Source: Streptomyces varsoviensis (GTDB lineage: Bacteria > Actinomycetota > Actinomycetes > Streptomycetales > Streptomycetaceae). Taken from it: DNA of 64,000 nt. The notes under the pieces are model-generated. The model searched no databases. It was not told the DNA's origin and worked only from the letters and a program-made list of their open reading frames with translations. The stretch covers positions 62,001 through 126,000 of the forward strand of contig NZ_JOBF01000033.1 in assembly GCF_000718635.1 (NCBI RefSeq), given 5' to 3'. Each line of letters begins with the position of its first letter. Positions within the stretch are counted from its first letter, which is position 1. This document shows positions 12,169-20,333 of the stretch, one piece after another. The position numbers and the translations under genes are program-made.

Positions 12169-15100
12169 TCAGCCCTCCATGTCGCAGCACGAGTCGCGGC
12201 GCAACTGGCGGCCGACCGCCAGCCACCCCTCGTCGTCGTGGCGCGCCGCCGCCCGCTTCGCCGCCGCGCTCCGCGCCTCGTACGCCCCGACCAGTCGCCG
12301 CTGCTCGTACGGCACCCCGCCGCGCAGCACGGACACCGTCCGTACGAGCGAGTCGAAGTCCGCGAACGGGTCGCCGTCCACCACCGCCAGGTCCGCGAGC
12401 TTGCCGACCTCCAGCGTCCCCAGGTCGCGGTCCGCGCCGTAGACGCGGGCCGGCAGGACCGTCGCCATGCGCAGCGCCTCGGCGGCGCTCAGGCCGCAGC
12501 GGTGCAGCGCCCGCAGCCCGAGGTGGAGCGAGAGGCCGACCGGGACGAGCGGGGAGTCCGTGCCCAGGGCGACGAGCCCGCCGCCCGCCAGCACCCGCCG
12601 GTAGTTCTCGATCTCCGTGCGCAGCACGTCCAACTGCTCTGCGGTGGGCGGGATCTTGGCGTTCTGCTTGACCAGCGCGGAGTCCCAGGGCGGCATCAGG
12701 GTCGTGACCCGCGGGTCCTCGGCCAGTTCCGGCGCCTCGCCGATCAGCGGGGAGGACGTGAAGACCGTCGCCACCATATGGAAGTCCGTGGCCGTGTAGA
12801 TGTCGACCACGTCCTCGTACGCGCGCCCGCCGGCGGTCACCGCGTGCCCGAACTCAAGCCGCTGCGTCGCCTGGAGATGGGTCGTCAGGTCCTGGCCGAC
12901 CTGGACGCCCGGCGTGCACAGATGGCTGCCGCTGCGCACCCCCAGCTCCTCGTGGGCGTACTCGGCGGCCTCCTTCATCACCCAGGACGGCGCGCGCACA
13001 TAGGTTTTGACGAAGTCCCAGTCCAGCGCGGAGGCCCGGGTCAGGGAGCGGCGCAGCCCGGCGGGGGTGCGGTGCGCGCGGCCCATGCTGTACGCGACGC
13101 GCGAGCCGTCCAGCAGCTCCCCGGTCGACAGCAGCCGGGGCCCGGCCAGCCCGCCGGCGTTCACCGCCTCGCGGACGCGGGCCTCCTCGTAGGCGAAGCC
13201 GCCGAGCGCGACCGCCGTCGTGATGCCGTACGCGAGCTGCAGCGCCGTCTGCCGCCCGCCGTACGTGCTCTGCCACGGGTGGGTGTGCGAGTCCCACAGG
13301 CCCGGGATGACGGTGCCGGACGACGCGTCCACGGTGTGCCGGCCGGCCCTGCCCGCCCGGTGCGGCTCCACGGCGGCGATCCGCCCGTTTTGGACCAGCA
13401 CGTCGACGTCCTCGCGGACCGCGTCCCCCGTGGCGTCCCAGAACTTCCCGGCGTGCACGACGGTGTCGGCGGGCCGGGGCCGCCGGTAGTCCAGCGCGAC
13501 CCGGACCGTACGCGCCGAGCGCTCCGCCACGTCCAGCAGCCGCAGCCGCCCGGCCGACAGATACATCAGCGAACGCGAATCCCCGGACCAGGACGGGTGG
13601 TCCGCGGCCTCGTCGGTGAGCCGTCGCGGCGCGCCGTCCGGAGTCCCGTCGGGCCGTACCGGCAGCACCCACAGGGCGGACTCGATGATCAGCGCCATCG
13701 AGCGGCCGTCCGGCGACCACACGGGGCCCGAGTCGTAGCGGTCGGAGATCGAGACGTGCGGGGCCGCGGCGTGCAGCCGGTCCTTCCCGGTCGCCGTGTC
13801 CACCACGCGGATGAGGTTGTACCCCTCGCGGAACCGCTGGTTGAGCCGGTTGCGATCGCACAGCGCGATGTAGCGGCCGTCGGGGGACCAGCTCGGTCTG
13901 CCCGGCAGCCCGCCGCCGCCCATCGGCGCGGCCAGCACCCGCTCCGCGCCGCTCGCCAGGTCCCGTACGACCAGATTGCCGGACATGTCGACGGCGGCGA
14001 GCCGCTTGCCGTCGGGCGACAGCGCCGGGTGCACCCGGCCGCCCTCCGCCAGCACCGTCTCCTTCCCGGACGCGAGGTCGCGGCGGCGCACGGCGAGCAG
14101 CCCGTCGCGGTCGTCCGCGTAGACGAGCGCCTTGCCGTCCGCGGTCCAGGACGGTGCCAGTACGTACCGGGTCGGGTCGGCCCGTACGATCCGGCGCGGT
14201 CTGCCGCCCGAAACGTCCGCCACCCAGAGGGAGTTGAGGGCGGCGAACGCCACCTGCCGGGCGTCCGGGGACAGCGCGGGCAGATGCAGGGAGCGCACCG
14301 GACGGACCCCGTAGCCGTCGAAGTCGTAGCGCTTGACGCGGTAGCGGGGCCGGTCCACGGACAGCGTCCCCTTGAACGGGATCGCCGTCCCGGCATCGGG
14401 CTCGTCCGGCCGGACCAGCCGGAACCGCCCGTCCACCGTCAGCAGCACCTCGTCCCGCGACACCCAGCGCACCGGCACCGGCGCCACGTCCCCGGGCACC
14501 GCCACGGCCTTGCCGTCCACGACGAGGGCGCACGACCCGTGGCCGGACGTGGCCGCGCCGGCGGTCCGCAGATACGCGAGCCGCCCCGCCGCGGACAGCG
14601 CCGGGGTCATCACCTGCGCGTCCGTCTCCTCCGTGTGCTCGGTCTCGACCGCGCCCCCGCCGTCGGCCGGCACGGACGCGACCGTACGGGCATCCAGCCC
14701 GGACTCGCCGGCCTTCGCCCGTACGAACAGCAGCCGCGAGCCGTCCGGCGACCAGGACGGGTCGAAGTCCTCCCACGCGCCGTCCTGCAGCGGACCCTCC
14801 TGGCCCGCGAGCCCGGTGATCTGCCGCAGCGACCCGGTCCGGGCGTCCGCCACCCAGACGCGGTACGGGCTGCCCTGCACCGGGTCGCCGCCGCGCTCTG
14901 ACGCGAACGCGATCCGGGTGCCGTCGGGCGACCAGGACGGGCCGCGGTCGTCCCACGGCCCGTCGGTGAGCTGCCGCAGCCCGCTCCCGTCGGGTCGCAG
15001 CGTCCAGATGTGGAAGCCGCCGCCCCGGTACGCGCAGACGGCGAGCTTCCGTCCGTCCGGCGAGAAGACCGGACGGGTGGGCTCCAGATCGGGCTGGGTG

Positions 15101-15432
15101 AGCTGGACGGCCGTACCGCCTTCGTGCTTCTCACGTCCCCCGGAGGTCACCCGGGGGATCGACCACAGGATGTTCTGCACCTCGACGACGAGGCGGTCCC
15201 CGGCGGGGGAGAGGGTGCCGGAGCCGTTGGTGGCGGCGGTGAACGACAGGGTGGCCGGCGCGGTGGCCGTGGCGGCGGCGGCGGTGGTGGTGGCCGTCCC
15301 GGCGGCCAGGGCCTCCGAGGGGACGGCCACCACCGCGCCCGCCGCGGCGGCGGCCCCGGCCGCCGTCTGGAGGAACCTGCGCCGGGAGAGGGCGCCGGGC
15401 TCGGGGGTTTCCGTGGGGTCGGCGGTGGCCAA
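12169..15432 (-). CDS. Tat-exported beta-propeller/amidohydrolase fusion
   Basis: A 1087-residue exported hydrolase. A twin-arginine signal lies at residues 16-30 (SRRRFLQTAAGAAAA). Residues ~60-620 hold many TolB-like propeller blades with the repeat core WSPDG (for example SWSPDGTRIAF, SWSPDGSRLLF, SWSPDGRYIAL). The C-terminal ~430 residues form an amidohydrolase barrel: VIPGLWDSHTHPWQS supplies the first metal-binding His-x-His near residue 715, followed by LVALGTDSPLVPVG and LEVGKLADLAVVDGDP. Similar fusions are annotated as imidazolonepropionase-like or dipeptidase-like amidohydrolases. Its substrate is probably a cyclic amide or peptide outside the cell. The start is TTG at 15432, with AGGAGG four bases upstream. 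Confidence 0.85.
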   Translation of the reverse strand: MATADPTETPEPGALSRRRFLQTAAGAAAAAGAVVAVPSEALAAGTATTTAAAATATAPATLSFTAATNGSGTLSPAGDRLVVEVQNILWSIPRVTSGGREKHEGGTAVQLTQPDLEPTRPVFSPDGRKLAVCAYRGGGFHIWTLRPDGSGLRQLTDGPWDDRGPSWSPDGTRIAFASERGGDPVQGSPYRVWVADARTGSLRQITGLAGQEGPLQDGAWEDFDPSWSPDGSRLLFVRAKAGESGLDARTVASVPADGGGAVETEHTEETDAQVMTPALSAAGRLAYLRTAGAATSGHGSCALVVDGKAVAVPGDVAPVPVRWVSRDEVLLTVDGRFRLVRPDEPDAGTAIPFKGTLSVDRPRYRVKRYDFDGYGVRPVRSLHLPALSPDARQVAFAALNSLWVADVSGGRPRRIVRADPTRYVLAPSWTADGKALVYADDRDGLLAVRRRDLASGKETVLAEGGRVHPALSPDGKRLAAVDMSGNLVVRDLASGAERVLAAPMGGGGLPGRPSWSPDGRYIALCDRNRLNQRFREGYNLIRVVDTATGKDRLHAAAPHVSISDRYDSGPVWSPDGRSMALIIESALWVLPVRPDGTPDGAPRRLTDEAADHPSWSGDSRSLMYLSAGRLRLLDVAERSARTVRVALDYRRPRPADTVVHAGKFWDATGDAVREDVDVLVQNGRIAAVEPHRAGRAGRHTVDASSGTVIPGLWDSHTHPWQSTYGGRQTALQLAYGITTAVALGGFAYEEARVREAVNAGGLAGPRLLSTGELLDGSRVAYSMGRAHRTPAGLRRSLTRASALDWDFVKTYVRAPSWVMKEAAEYAHEELGVRSGSHLCTPGVQVGQDLTTHLQATQRLEFGHAVTAGGRAYEDVVDIYTATDFHMVATVFTSSPLIGEAPELAEDPRVTTLMPPWDSALVKQNAKIPPTAEQLDVLRTEIENYRRVLAGGGLVALGTDSPLVPVGLSLHLGLRALHRCGLSAAEALRMATVLPARVYGADRDLGTLEVGKLADLAVVDGDPFADFDSLVRTVSVLRGGVPYEQRRLVGAYEARSAAAKRAAARHDDEGWLAVGRQLRRDSCCDMEG

Positions 15433-15771
15433 CTGTCCTCCTGGGGCGCGGGGATCGTGCGGGTCAGGGGTGGGACCTGGGCAGGTTGCCTCCCGCCCAG
15501 GTCCTTGGTCAACACCACGTCACAAGATCGTCGTAAGCGGAACGCGGGCGCCCCGAGCCCGGCGGACACCCGGGGCCCGGGGCCGCGCCGAGCCTCCCGC
15601 CGAAGCTCCGCCCGAACCCTTCGCCGGAGCCCTGGCCTCCGCTTTCGCGCCCGAGCCGTTGTCAGTGCCGGGCGCTACGGTCGTTCGTACCGTACTGATC
15701 CAGCTCGGACCGGTGCGCCACCCACCGGCATGCCCCGCTGTCGCCACGAACGGCCGAACGGAGAGACCCCG
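15433..15771. other. 339-base divergent intergenic region with a 10-bp hairpin
   Basis: No gene is seen here. A perfect inverted repeat (GGACCTGGGC at 15473-15482, complement at 15495-15504, 12-base loop) lies about 40 bases upstream of the Tat-exported amidohydrolase start. It may be a 5' leader structure or operator of that gene. The remainder presumably carries divergent promoters that I cannot place. Confidence 0.4.
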
Positions 15772-16134
15772 ATGCCCACCGCCGAGGATGTCCGCGCCAT
15801 CGCGCTCTCGCTCCCCGAAACCCAGGAGAAGCTCGCCTGGGGCCGCCCCACCTTCCGCGTCGGCGGCAAGATCTTCGCCTCCCTCGCGGACGACGACACC
15901 TCCATGGGAGTGAAGTGCCCCAAGGAAGAGCGCGCGGAGCTGATCGCGGCGGAGCCGGAGAAGTTCTTCCTGCGACCGGGGCACGACGACCACTACGACT
16001 TCATGCGCGTGCGGCTCGCCGCCCTGGAGGACACCGACGAGCTGCGGGCCATCCTCACCGACTCCTGGCGCCAAGCGGCCCCCCGCAAGATCGCCGACGC
16101 CCACCCCGGCCTCACGGGCGCGGCCGAAGCCTGA
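15772..16134 (+). CDS. MmcQ/YjbR family protein
   Basis: A 120-residue protein of the MmcQ/YjbR family (CyaY-like, double-wing fold), a group of small cytoplasmic proteins sometimes described as DNA-binding. The typical features are an N-terminal helix (AEDVRAIALSLPETQE), the strand LAWGRPTFRVGGKIFASL, a central GVKCPKEERAELIAAEPE and a C-terminal ELRAILTDSWRQAAPRKI. The molecular role is not established. The ATG at 15772 has GGAGAG upstream. It is a single gene, followed by a tRNA on the same strand. Confidence 0.85.
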   Translation: MPTAEDVRAIALSLPETQEKLAWGRPTFRVGGKIFASLADDDTSMGVKCPKEERAELIAAEPEKFFLRPGHDDHYDFMRVRLAALEDTDELRAILTDSWRQAAPRKIADAHPGLTGAAEA

Positions 16135-16314
16135 CCGCCCGCCCGTACGCGCGCTGTGCCCGCTCGGTGACGCCCGACCCCGCTCCCACCCGTTCCCCCG
16201 CCCCTTCGCCCCGCACAGACCCACAGGTCAGAAGGTGGGAGCGACCACCCGCCGAAGTGCGGTATCGTTCTCATGCGCGGTCGGCCAAGGCAGCAGCCCA
16301 GGCCGGGTGAGCAT

Positions 16315-16388
<74 letters not shown>

Positions 16389-16410
16389 CTCGAAAGAGTC
16401 GCAGGTCAGA

Positions 16411-16440
16411 GGGTCGTATCAGAGAAATCTGATGCGGCCC
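16411..16440 (+). terminator. 13-bp hairpin with GAAA tetraloop after the tRNA
   Basis: GGGTCGTATCAGA (16411-16423) pairs with TCTGATGCGGCCC (16428-16440), with two G-U pairs and a GAAA loop. A smaller hairpin GACTC-GAAA-GAGTC (16387-16400) overlaps the tRNA end. This looks like the tRNA terminator/processing region. Confidence 0.7.
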
Positions 16441-16623
16441 TTCGCTGTTGTCGGGCGCTTCGGCGGGGGGTGAGGGGGCGCGCCGCCCCATGATCGGGCA
16501 CCGGCCGGTTCCCTGCGGTTCGGCCGATACGAACCGGGTCGCTCGGGTCACCGTGGGTAAGGATGGGCGCGGGTGATCACCTGGCGGACGGTGGTGCCCG
16601 GCTGTCGTGGAAGGGGAACGGCT

Positions 16624-17652
16624 ATGCGTACGCTGACCTTCGTCGTCGGTACGGGGCGCAGCGGGTCGACCGCGCTCTCCCATATCGTGAACGCGCATCC
16701 GGACGTGCTCAGCCTCAGCGAGCTGATGGCCTCGGTGGGTTCGGACGGGCTGCCGGTGGAGGAGCTGGACGGCGGGGAGTTCTGGAGACTGCTCGCGGAG
16801 CCCAATCGGGTGTTCGACGCGATGACGCGCAGCGGGGTGCCGCTGCCGGAGTTCGTCTACATCCGCGAGCCGGGGCGGTTCGGGGTGGAGACCACGGGGA
16901 TTCCCGCGCTGTCGCTGATGGTGCTGCCGCATCTCACCGACGACCCGGACGGGCTGTTCGACGAGCTCGAAGCGGAGGTACCGCGGTGGCCGGCCCGTAG
17001 CGCGGGGGAGCATTACGAGGCGTTGTTCCGGACGCTGTGCGCGCGGTTCGGGCGGGGGGCCGTGGTGGAGCGCTCCGGGTACTCGACGCATCTGGTGCCG
17101 CGGCTGCGGGCCGCGTTTCCGCGGGCGCGGTTCGTGCACCTGTTCCGGGACGGGCCCGACTGCGCGCTGTCCATGAGCCGCCACGTCGGCTTCCGGATGA
17201 TCTACCTGCTGCGGGAGCTGCGGGACCGGGCCGGGGTGCGGGAGATGAGGGAGCTGACCGAGGAGCACGTACGGGCGCTGCCGCCCGAGATGTCGGCGCT
17301 GCTCGGCCCCCGCTTCGACCCCGCGCTCGTACGCGACCGGGACCTGCCCCTCGAAGACTTCGGTGCGCTGTGGTCGGAGCTGGTGGCCGAGGGGGAGGAG
17401 TCCCTGCGCGAGGTGCCCGCCGACATGCGGACGCGGCTCTCCTACGAGGACCTGCTCGACGCGCCCCGCGAGGAGCTGACCCGGCTCGCCGAGTTCATCG
17501 GCGTCGAACCGCTGCCCCAGTGGCTCGACGCCGGGAGCGACCTGCTCGACAGCGGGCGGCGCGGCGCCTCCCGGAGGCTGCCGTCCCGTGAACTCGACGC
17601 CCTCAAGGAGCGGTGCGCGCCGGGAGTGCGGGCGCTCGCGGCCGCGCGCTGA
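16624..17652 (+). CDS. PAPS-dependent sulfotransferase
   Basis: A 342-residue soluble sulfotransferase that should move a sulfonate group from PAPS to a hydroxyl or amine. The 5'-phosphosulfate loop is FVVGTGRSGSTALSH (GRSGST, residues 11-16). The 3'-phosphate motif is the strand-turn-helix RARFVHLFRDGPDCALSMSR. The C-terminal part resembles sulfotransferase family 3 proteins (LSYEDLLDAPREELTRLAEF). The ATG at 16624 is preceded by GGAAGGGGA; an in-frame GTG at 16573 lacks this. It is convergent with the biosynthetic operon to its right, and whether it belongs to that pathway is open. Confidence 0.88.
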   Translation: MRTLTFVVGTGRSGSTALSHIVNAHPDVLSLSELMASVGSDGLPVEELDGGEFWRLLAEPNRVFDAMTRSGVPLPEFVYIREPGRFGVETTGIPALSLMVLPHLTDDPDGLFDELEAEVPRWPARSAGEHYEALFRTLCARFGRGAVVERSGYSTHLVPRLRAAFPRARFVHLFRDGPDCALSMSRHVGFRMIYLLRELRDRAGVREMRELTEEHVRALPPEMSALLGPRFDPALVRDRDLPLEDFGALWSELVAEGEESLREVPADMRTRLSYEDLLDAPREELTRLAEFIGVEPLPQWLDAGSDLLDSGRRGASRRLPSRELDALKERCAPGVRALAAAR

Positions 17653-17662
17653 GGGCTTCGCT

Positions 17663-17702
17663 GCCTTGACGCCTTGACGGCTTGACGGCTTGACGCCTTG
17701 GC
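17663..17702. repeat. five tandem 8-base repeats
   Basis: Five tandem copies of GCCTTGAC/GGCTTGAC (last copy GCCTTGGC) start ten bases after the sulfotransferase stop codon. They are non-coding. This is one of several short tandem duplications at gene ends in the window. Confidence 0.85.
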
Positions 17703-17719
17703 ACCGGGGGCAGTTGGGT

Positions 17720-17760
17720 GGCCGGCTGCCCCCCGCTCAAGGTGGGAGGGGCAGCCGGCC
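17720..17760. terminator. bidirectional terminator between convergent genes
   Basis: Perfect 13-base arms GGCCGGCTGCCCC (17720-17732) and GGGGCAGCCGGCC (17748-17760) with a 15-base loop lie midway between the convergent sulfotransferase and methyltransferase stops (17652 and 17777). Confidence 0.75.
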
Positions 17761-17776
17761 GGCCGTGCCGTCGGCG

Positions 17777-18532
17777 TCAGCGGGGCTTCTCGGCCGCGTC
17801 GCCCAGGTGCCGCCAGCGCACCGGATCGTGCGCGTCCGCCCCCTCCCTGGCCGTCGGCAGCGCGCCCCGGTCGGCGCACTCCAGGACCAGCATCTCGTCG
17901 CCGCCGGGCTGGAACGCGTAGTCGACCCGGTCGATCCGCGAGGCGACGCCGAAGCCGTCCAGCGCCTTGCGCAGCCGGTCCAGCGGCTCGTACCGGATGT
18001 CGCTGGTGTGGTGCACCAGCGGGAAGAGGCGCACCTGCCGCCGGGCCACGCGGGCCAGTTCGATCAGCGAACTCAGGTGGAACGCCTCGTCGAGCTGGGC
18101 CCCGTAGGAGAACAGGAGATGGGAGCTGAGCACGAGATCGAAGGAGCGCTCGGGGAACGGCAGGCTGGGCAGCGAGCCCTCGACATAGCGCTCCGGGCGG
18201 GCGCGCAGGTCGGCCGCGAAGGTGCGGGCGGCCTCCGTGCGCAGCCGGGTGTAGCGCTCGGCGTCGCCGAACCAGCTCCAGACGAACTTCGCGGCGTTCT
18301 CCGTCATGAACGCGTGCTTGTGCGCGATCTCACGCTCCACCAGCTCCCCCAACTCGGCCCGGCCGGCGCCGTATTGGGGGTCGACGGCGACGGCGTCGGT
18401 GCCGCGCTCCCCGGCCAGGGCCGTGAAGCTCGCCGATCCGCCGGGGCAGTCCAGCACGCGCAGCGCGAGATCGTCGTCCGACAGTGCGAACATCGCGCGG
18501 TACTCGTCGAAGGAACGGGCGCTGATCAGCAT
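17777..18532 (-). CDS. class I SAM-dependent methyltransferase
   Basis: A 251-residue protein with the Rossmann-type SAM-binding motif I VLDCPGGSASFTAL (residues 27-40), the acidic motif II region VAVDPQYG, and a post-loop PFPERSFDLVLSSHLLFSYG where motif IV is expected. These fit a small-molecule N-, O- or C-methyltransferase. It is the last gene of the minus-strand biosynthetic operon, starting 9 bases after the SDR stop with GAGG upstream. The substrate is not deducible; by context it acts on the product of the NRPS/aminotransferase/oxygenase genes. A bidirectional terminator follows. Confidence 0.8.
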   Translation of the reverse strand: MLISARSFDEYRAMFALSDDDLALRVLDCPGGSASFTALAGERGTDAVAVDPQYGAGRAELGELVEREIAHKHAFMTENAAKFVWSWFGDAERYTRLRTEAARTFAADLRARPERYVEGSLPSLPFPERSFDLVLSSHLLFSYGAQLDEAFHLSSLIELARVARRQVRLFPLVHHTSDIRYEPLDRLRKALDGFGVASRIDRVDYAFQPGGDEMLVLECADRGALPTAREGADAHDPVRWRHLGDAAEKPR

Positions 18533-18541
18533 CGCACCGCC

Positions 18542-19312
18542 TCACCCTCTGCCGATGAAGGGCATGGTCGTCGGCAGGACCGTCAGGAACTGCACATTCG
18601 TGTCGAGCGGCATCGACGCCATCAGCAGCAGCGACTCCGTGAAGCGCTCGACCGGGATCGTCGCCTCCACGGCCATCGTCCCGTCGCCCTGCATCGCGGG
18701 CGGCTGCGGGCTGCCGTCCACCGGGGTCACGTTCCCGACGTCGATCTGCCCGCAGGAGATCCCGTACGGGCGGCCGTCCAGCGACAGGGCGCGCGTCAGC
18801 CCCAGCACGGCGTGTTTGGCCGTGGTGTAGGCGACGGCGTTCGGGCGGGGCGAATGCGCGGACGGGGCGCCGTTGTTGATGATGCGTCCGCCCTGCGGCG
18901 ACTGATCCCGCATCACGCGGAACGCCTCCTGCGCGCAGAGGAACGTGCCGGTGACGGTGGTGTCCATCACCCGGCCCCAGTCCTCGAAGTCCACGTCCGC
19001 GACCGGCCGGCGCGGCACGGCCGCGCCCGCGTTGTTGAACAGCAGGTCCAGCCGGCCGAACCGGGCCCGTACGGTCTGGAACAGGGCCGCCACCTCGCCC
19101 GGGTACCGGATGTCCGTGGGCACGGCGATCACCCGGTCCGGGCCGGCGCCCGAACTCGCCGCCGTCTCCTCCAGCGTGTCCTTGCGGCGCCCGGCCAGCG
19201 CCACCGACCAGCCCTGGTCGAGGAGGGCGAGCGCGCTCGCCCGGCCGAGCCCGCTGCCGCCGCCCGTGACGACGGCGATCTTCCCCTCGCCGGTCTTCCC
19301 TTCGCCGCTCAC
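18542..19312 (-). CDS. SDR-family oxidoreductase with altered catalytic triad
   Basis: A 256-residue short-chain dehydrogenase/reductase. The NAD(P) loop is VVTGGGSGLGRAS (residues 14-26), the NNAG motif is present (LLFNNAGAA), and the catalytic Tyr-x-x-x-Lys is AYTTAKH. The segment before the tyrosine reads INNGAPSAHSPRPNAVAY. In close relatives I would expect Ser where this has Ala (NGS to NGA), so the usual catalytic serine may be missing or shifted to the serine two residues on. The GTG start at 19312 overlaps the previous stop as GTGA, which favours it over an upstream TTG. It probably reduces or oxidises a hydroxyl/ketone in the operon's pathway. Confidence 0.85.
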   Translation of the reverse strand: MSGEGKTGEGKIAVVTGGGSGLGRASALALLDQGWSVALAGRRKDTLEETAASSGAGPDRVIAVPTDIRYPGEVAALFQTVRARFGRLDLLFNNAGAAVPRRPVADVDFEDWGRVMDTTVTGTFLCAQEAFRVMRDQSPQGGRIINNGAPSAHSPRPNAVAYTTAKHAVLGLTRALSLDGRPYGISCGQIDVGNVTPVDGSPQPPAMQGDGTMAVEATIPVERFTESLLLMASMPLDTNVQFLTVLPTTMPFIGRG

Positions 19313-20148
19313 CGCTCGTTCATCCAAGCGCGCAGAATCCGCCGGGCCTGGGGGCCGGGCACGTCGACGTAGGGCGAACGGCCGTGCAGCACCCGGCTGT
19401 TACGGATCATCAGCAGATCGCCCGCGCCCAGCCGCATCCCGAAGGCGATCTCCGGGCGATAGAGCACCTCGTCCAGAAAGTCGAGGGCCGCCAGCCGGTC
19501 GGCGTCGAGGTCGGCGGAGGCCCGTACGGTCCGGGTCTGGTAGTAGCAGCCGATCGTCCCGTCCTCCTGGGTGAACAGGATGGGCGTGGTGAGGATCTGC
19601 TGGCCCGCCCGGCCGGTCCGGTCGAAGGTCCACTCCTCCTTGAGGAGGGCGAGCACGTCCGGGCGCTCCCGCTCGATGATGTCGTGCACGTGCCGGGCGC
19701 TGGCCAGCTTTGTGTTGCCGCCGCCGTCCACGGCGGGCTGGAGGCACAGCAGCACCAGCAGGTCACACGTGTCGCAGTGGAAGCCCAGCTCGGTGGCGCC
19801 GTCGCCGTCCCGGTCGCGCAGGATGGTCCACAGGTCGCCCTGCGCGTTCTGCGGGATGGGGGCGGCCACCTCCCGGAGCACGAACGAGAGCTGCGTGATG
19901 AGGTCCGCGTCGGACGCCTCCGGCGAGAGGACGTTGCGGACGTTCACGAACCCCACCGTGTCCAGGCTCCGCCCGATGAACGAGCGTACGGCCGTATACG
20001 CCTGCTCGCCCGCGCCCCAGCGCTCGGCCAGGGAGTCCGCCTCCAGCAGCCGCCGGTCCGCGTCGCCGACCGTCAGCGACCACACATCGCGTGCGGACTC
20101 CAGATACTCACTGGTCCAACCAATGTCGCCGATCGTGGTTCCGGTCAT
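19309..20148 (-). CDS. TauD/clavaminate synthase-like Fe(II)/2-oxoglutarate oxygenase
   Basis: A 279-residue non-haem iron oxygenase. The metal triad is H124-x-D126 in GFHCDTCDLL and H255 in SRVLHGRSPY. The 2-oxoglutarate arginine is in ARRILRAWM (R270/R273). The preceding segment IPQNAQGDLWTILRD and the VDGGGNTKLAS strand match the TauD-like hydroxylases that modify free or carrier-bound amino acids. The ATG at 20148 is chosen because it overlaps the stop of the small upstream gene as ATGA; an alternative ATG lies at 20160. With the PhyH-type enzyme upstream, the operon encodes two different 2-oxoglutarate oxygenases, implying two hydroxylation or desaturation steps. Confidence 0.87.
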   Translation of the reverse strand: MTGTTIGDIGWTSEYLESARDVWSLTVGDADRRLLEADSLAERWGAGEQAYTAVRSFIGRSLDTVGFVNVRNVLSPEASDADLITQLSFVLREVAAPIPQNAQGDLWTILRDRDGDGATELGFHCDTCDLLVLLCLQPAVDGGGNTKLASARHVHDIIERERPDVLALLKEEWTFDRTGRAGQQILTTPILFTQEDGTIGCYYQTRTVRASADLDADRLAALDFLDEVLYRPEIAFGMRLGAGDLLMIRNSRVLHGRSPYVDVPGPQARRILRAWMNER

Positions 20149-20333
20149 GATGCGATCCATCCCTTCGGGAGCCGTGCTGACTTGCGGTCGTTCGGTGTGC
20201 GGGTGCTCATGCCCCGGTCGTTCGGTGTGCGGTCGATTACCGGGTGGTTGTCCACCGGGTGGGTGCCCGGCGTGCGGTCGTGGTTCTCGTCGGCGGTCAG
20301 GACGCCGCCGCGGCCGACCACGAGGGCGGTCAT
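20145..20333 (-). CDS. unrecognised 62-residue protein translationally coupled to both neighbours
   Basis: I know no family for this peptide. Its ATG overlaps the aminotransferase stop (TGATG) and its own stop overlaps the start of the next oxygenase (ATGA), the coupling style of the rest of the operon. My codon count gives G/C of about 66, 55 and 87 percent at positions 1, 2 and 3, the pattern of real genes here. It begins MTALVVGRGGVLTADENHDR, is rich in Asp/Asn/Arg/Pro, and holds an internal duplication (IDRTPNDR and STRTPNDR) made by an 18-base direct repeat. No signal peptide, cysteine or membrane segment is present. It could be a small accessory protein, a peptide substrate, or non-functional spacer that merely stays open. 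Confidence 0.5.
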   Translation of the reverse strand: MTALVVGRGGVLTADENHDRTPGTHPVDNHPVIDRTPNDRGMSTRTPNDRKSARLPKGWIAS

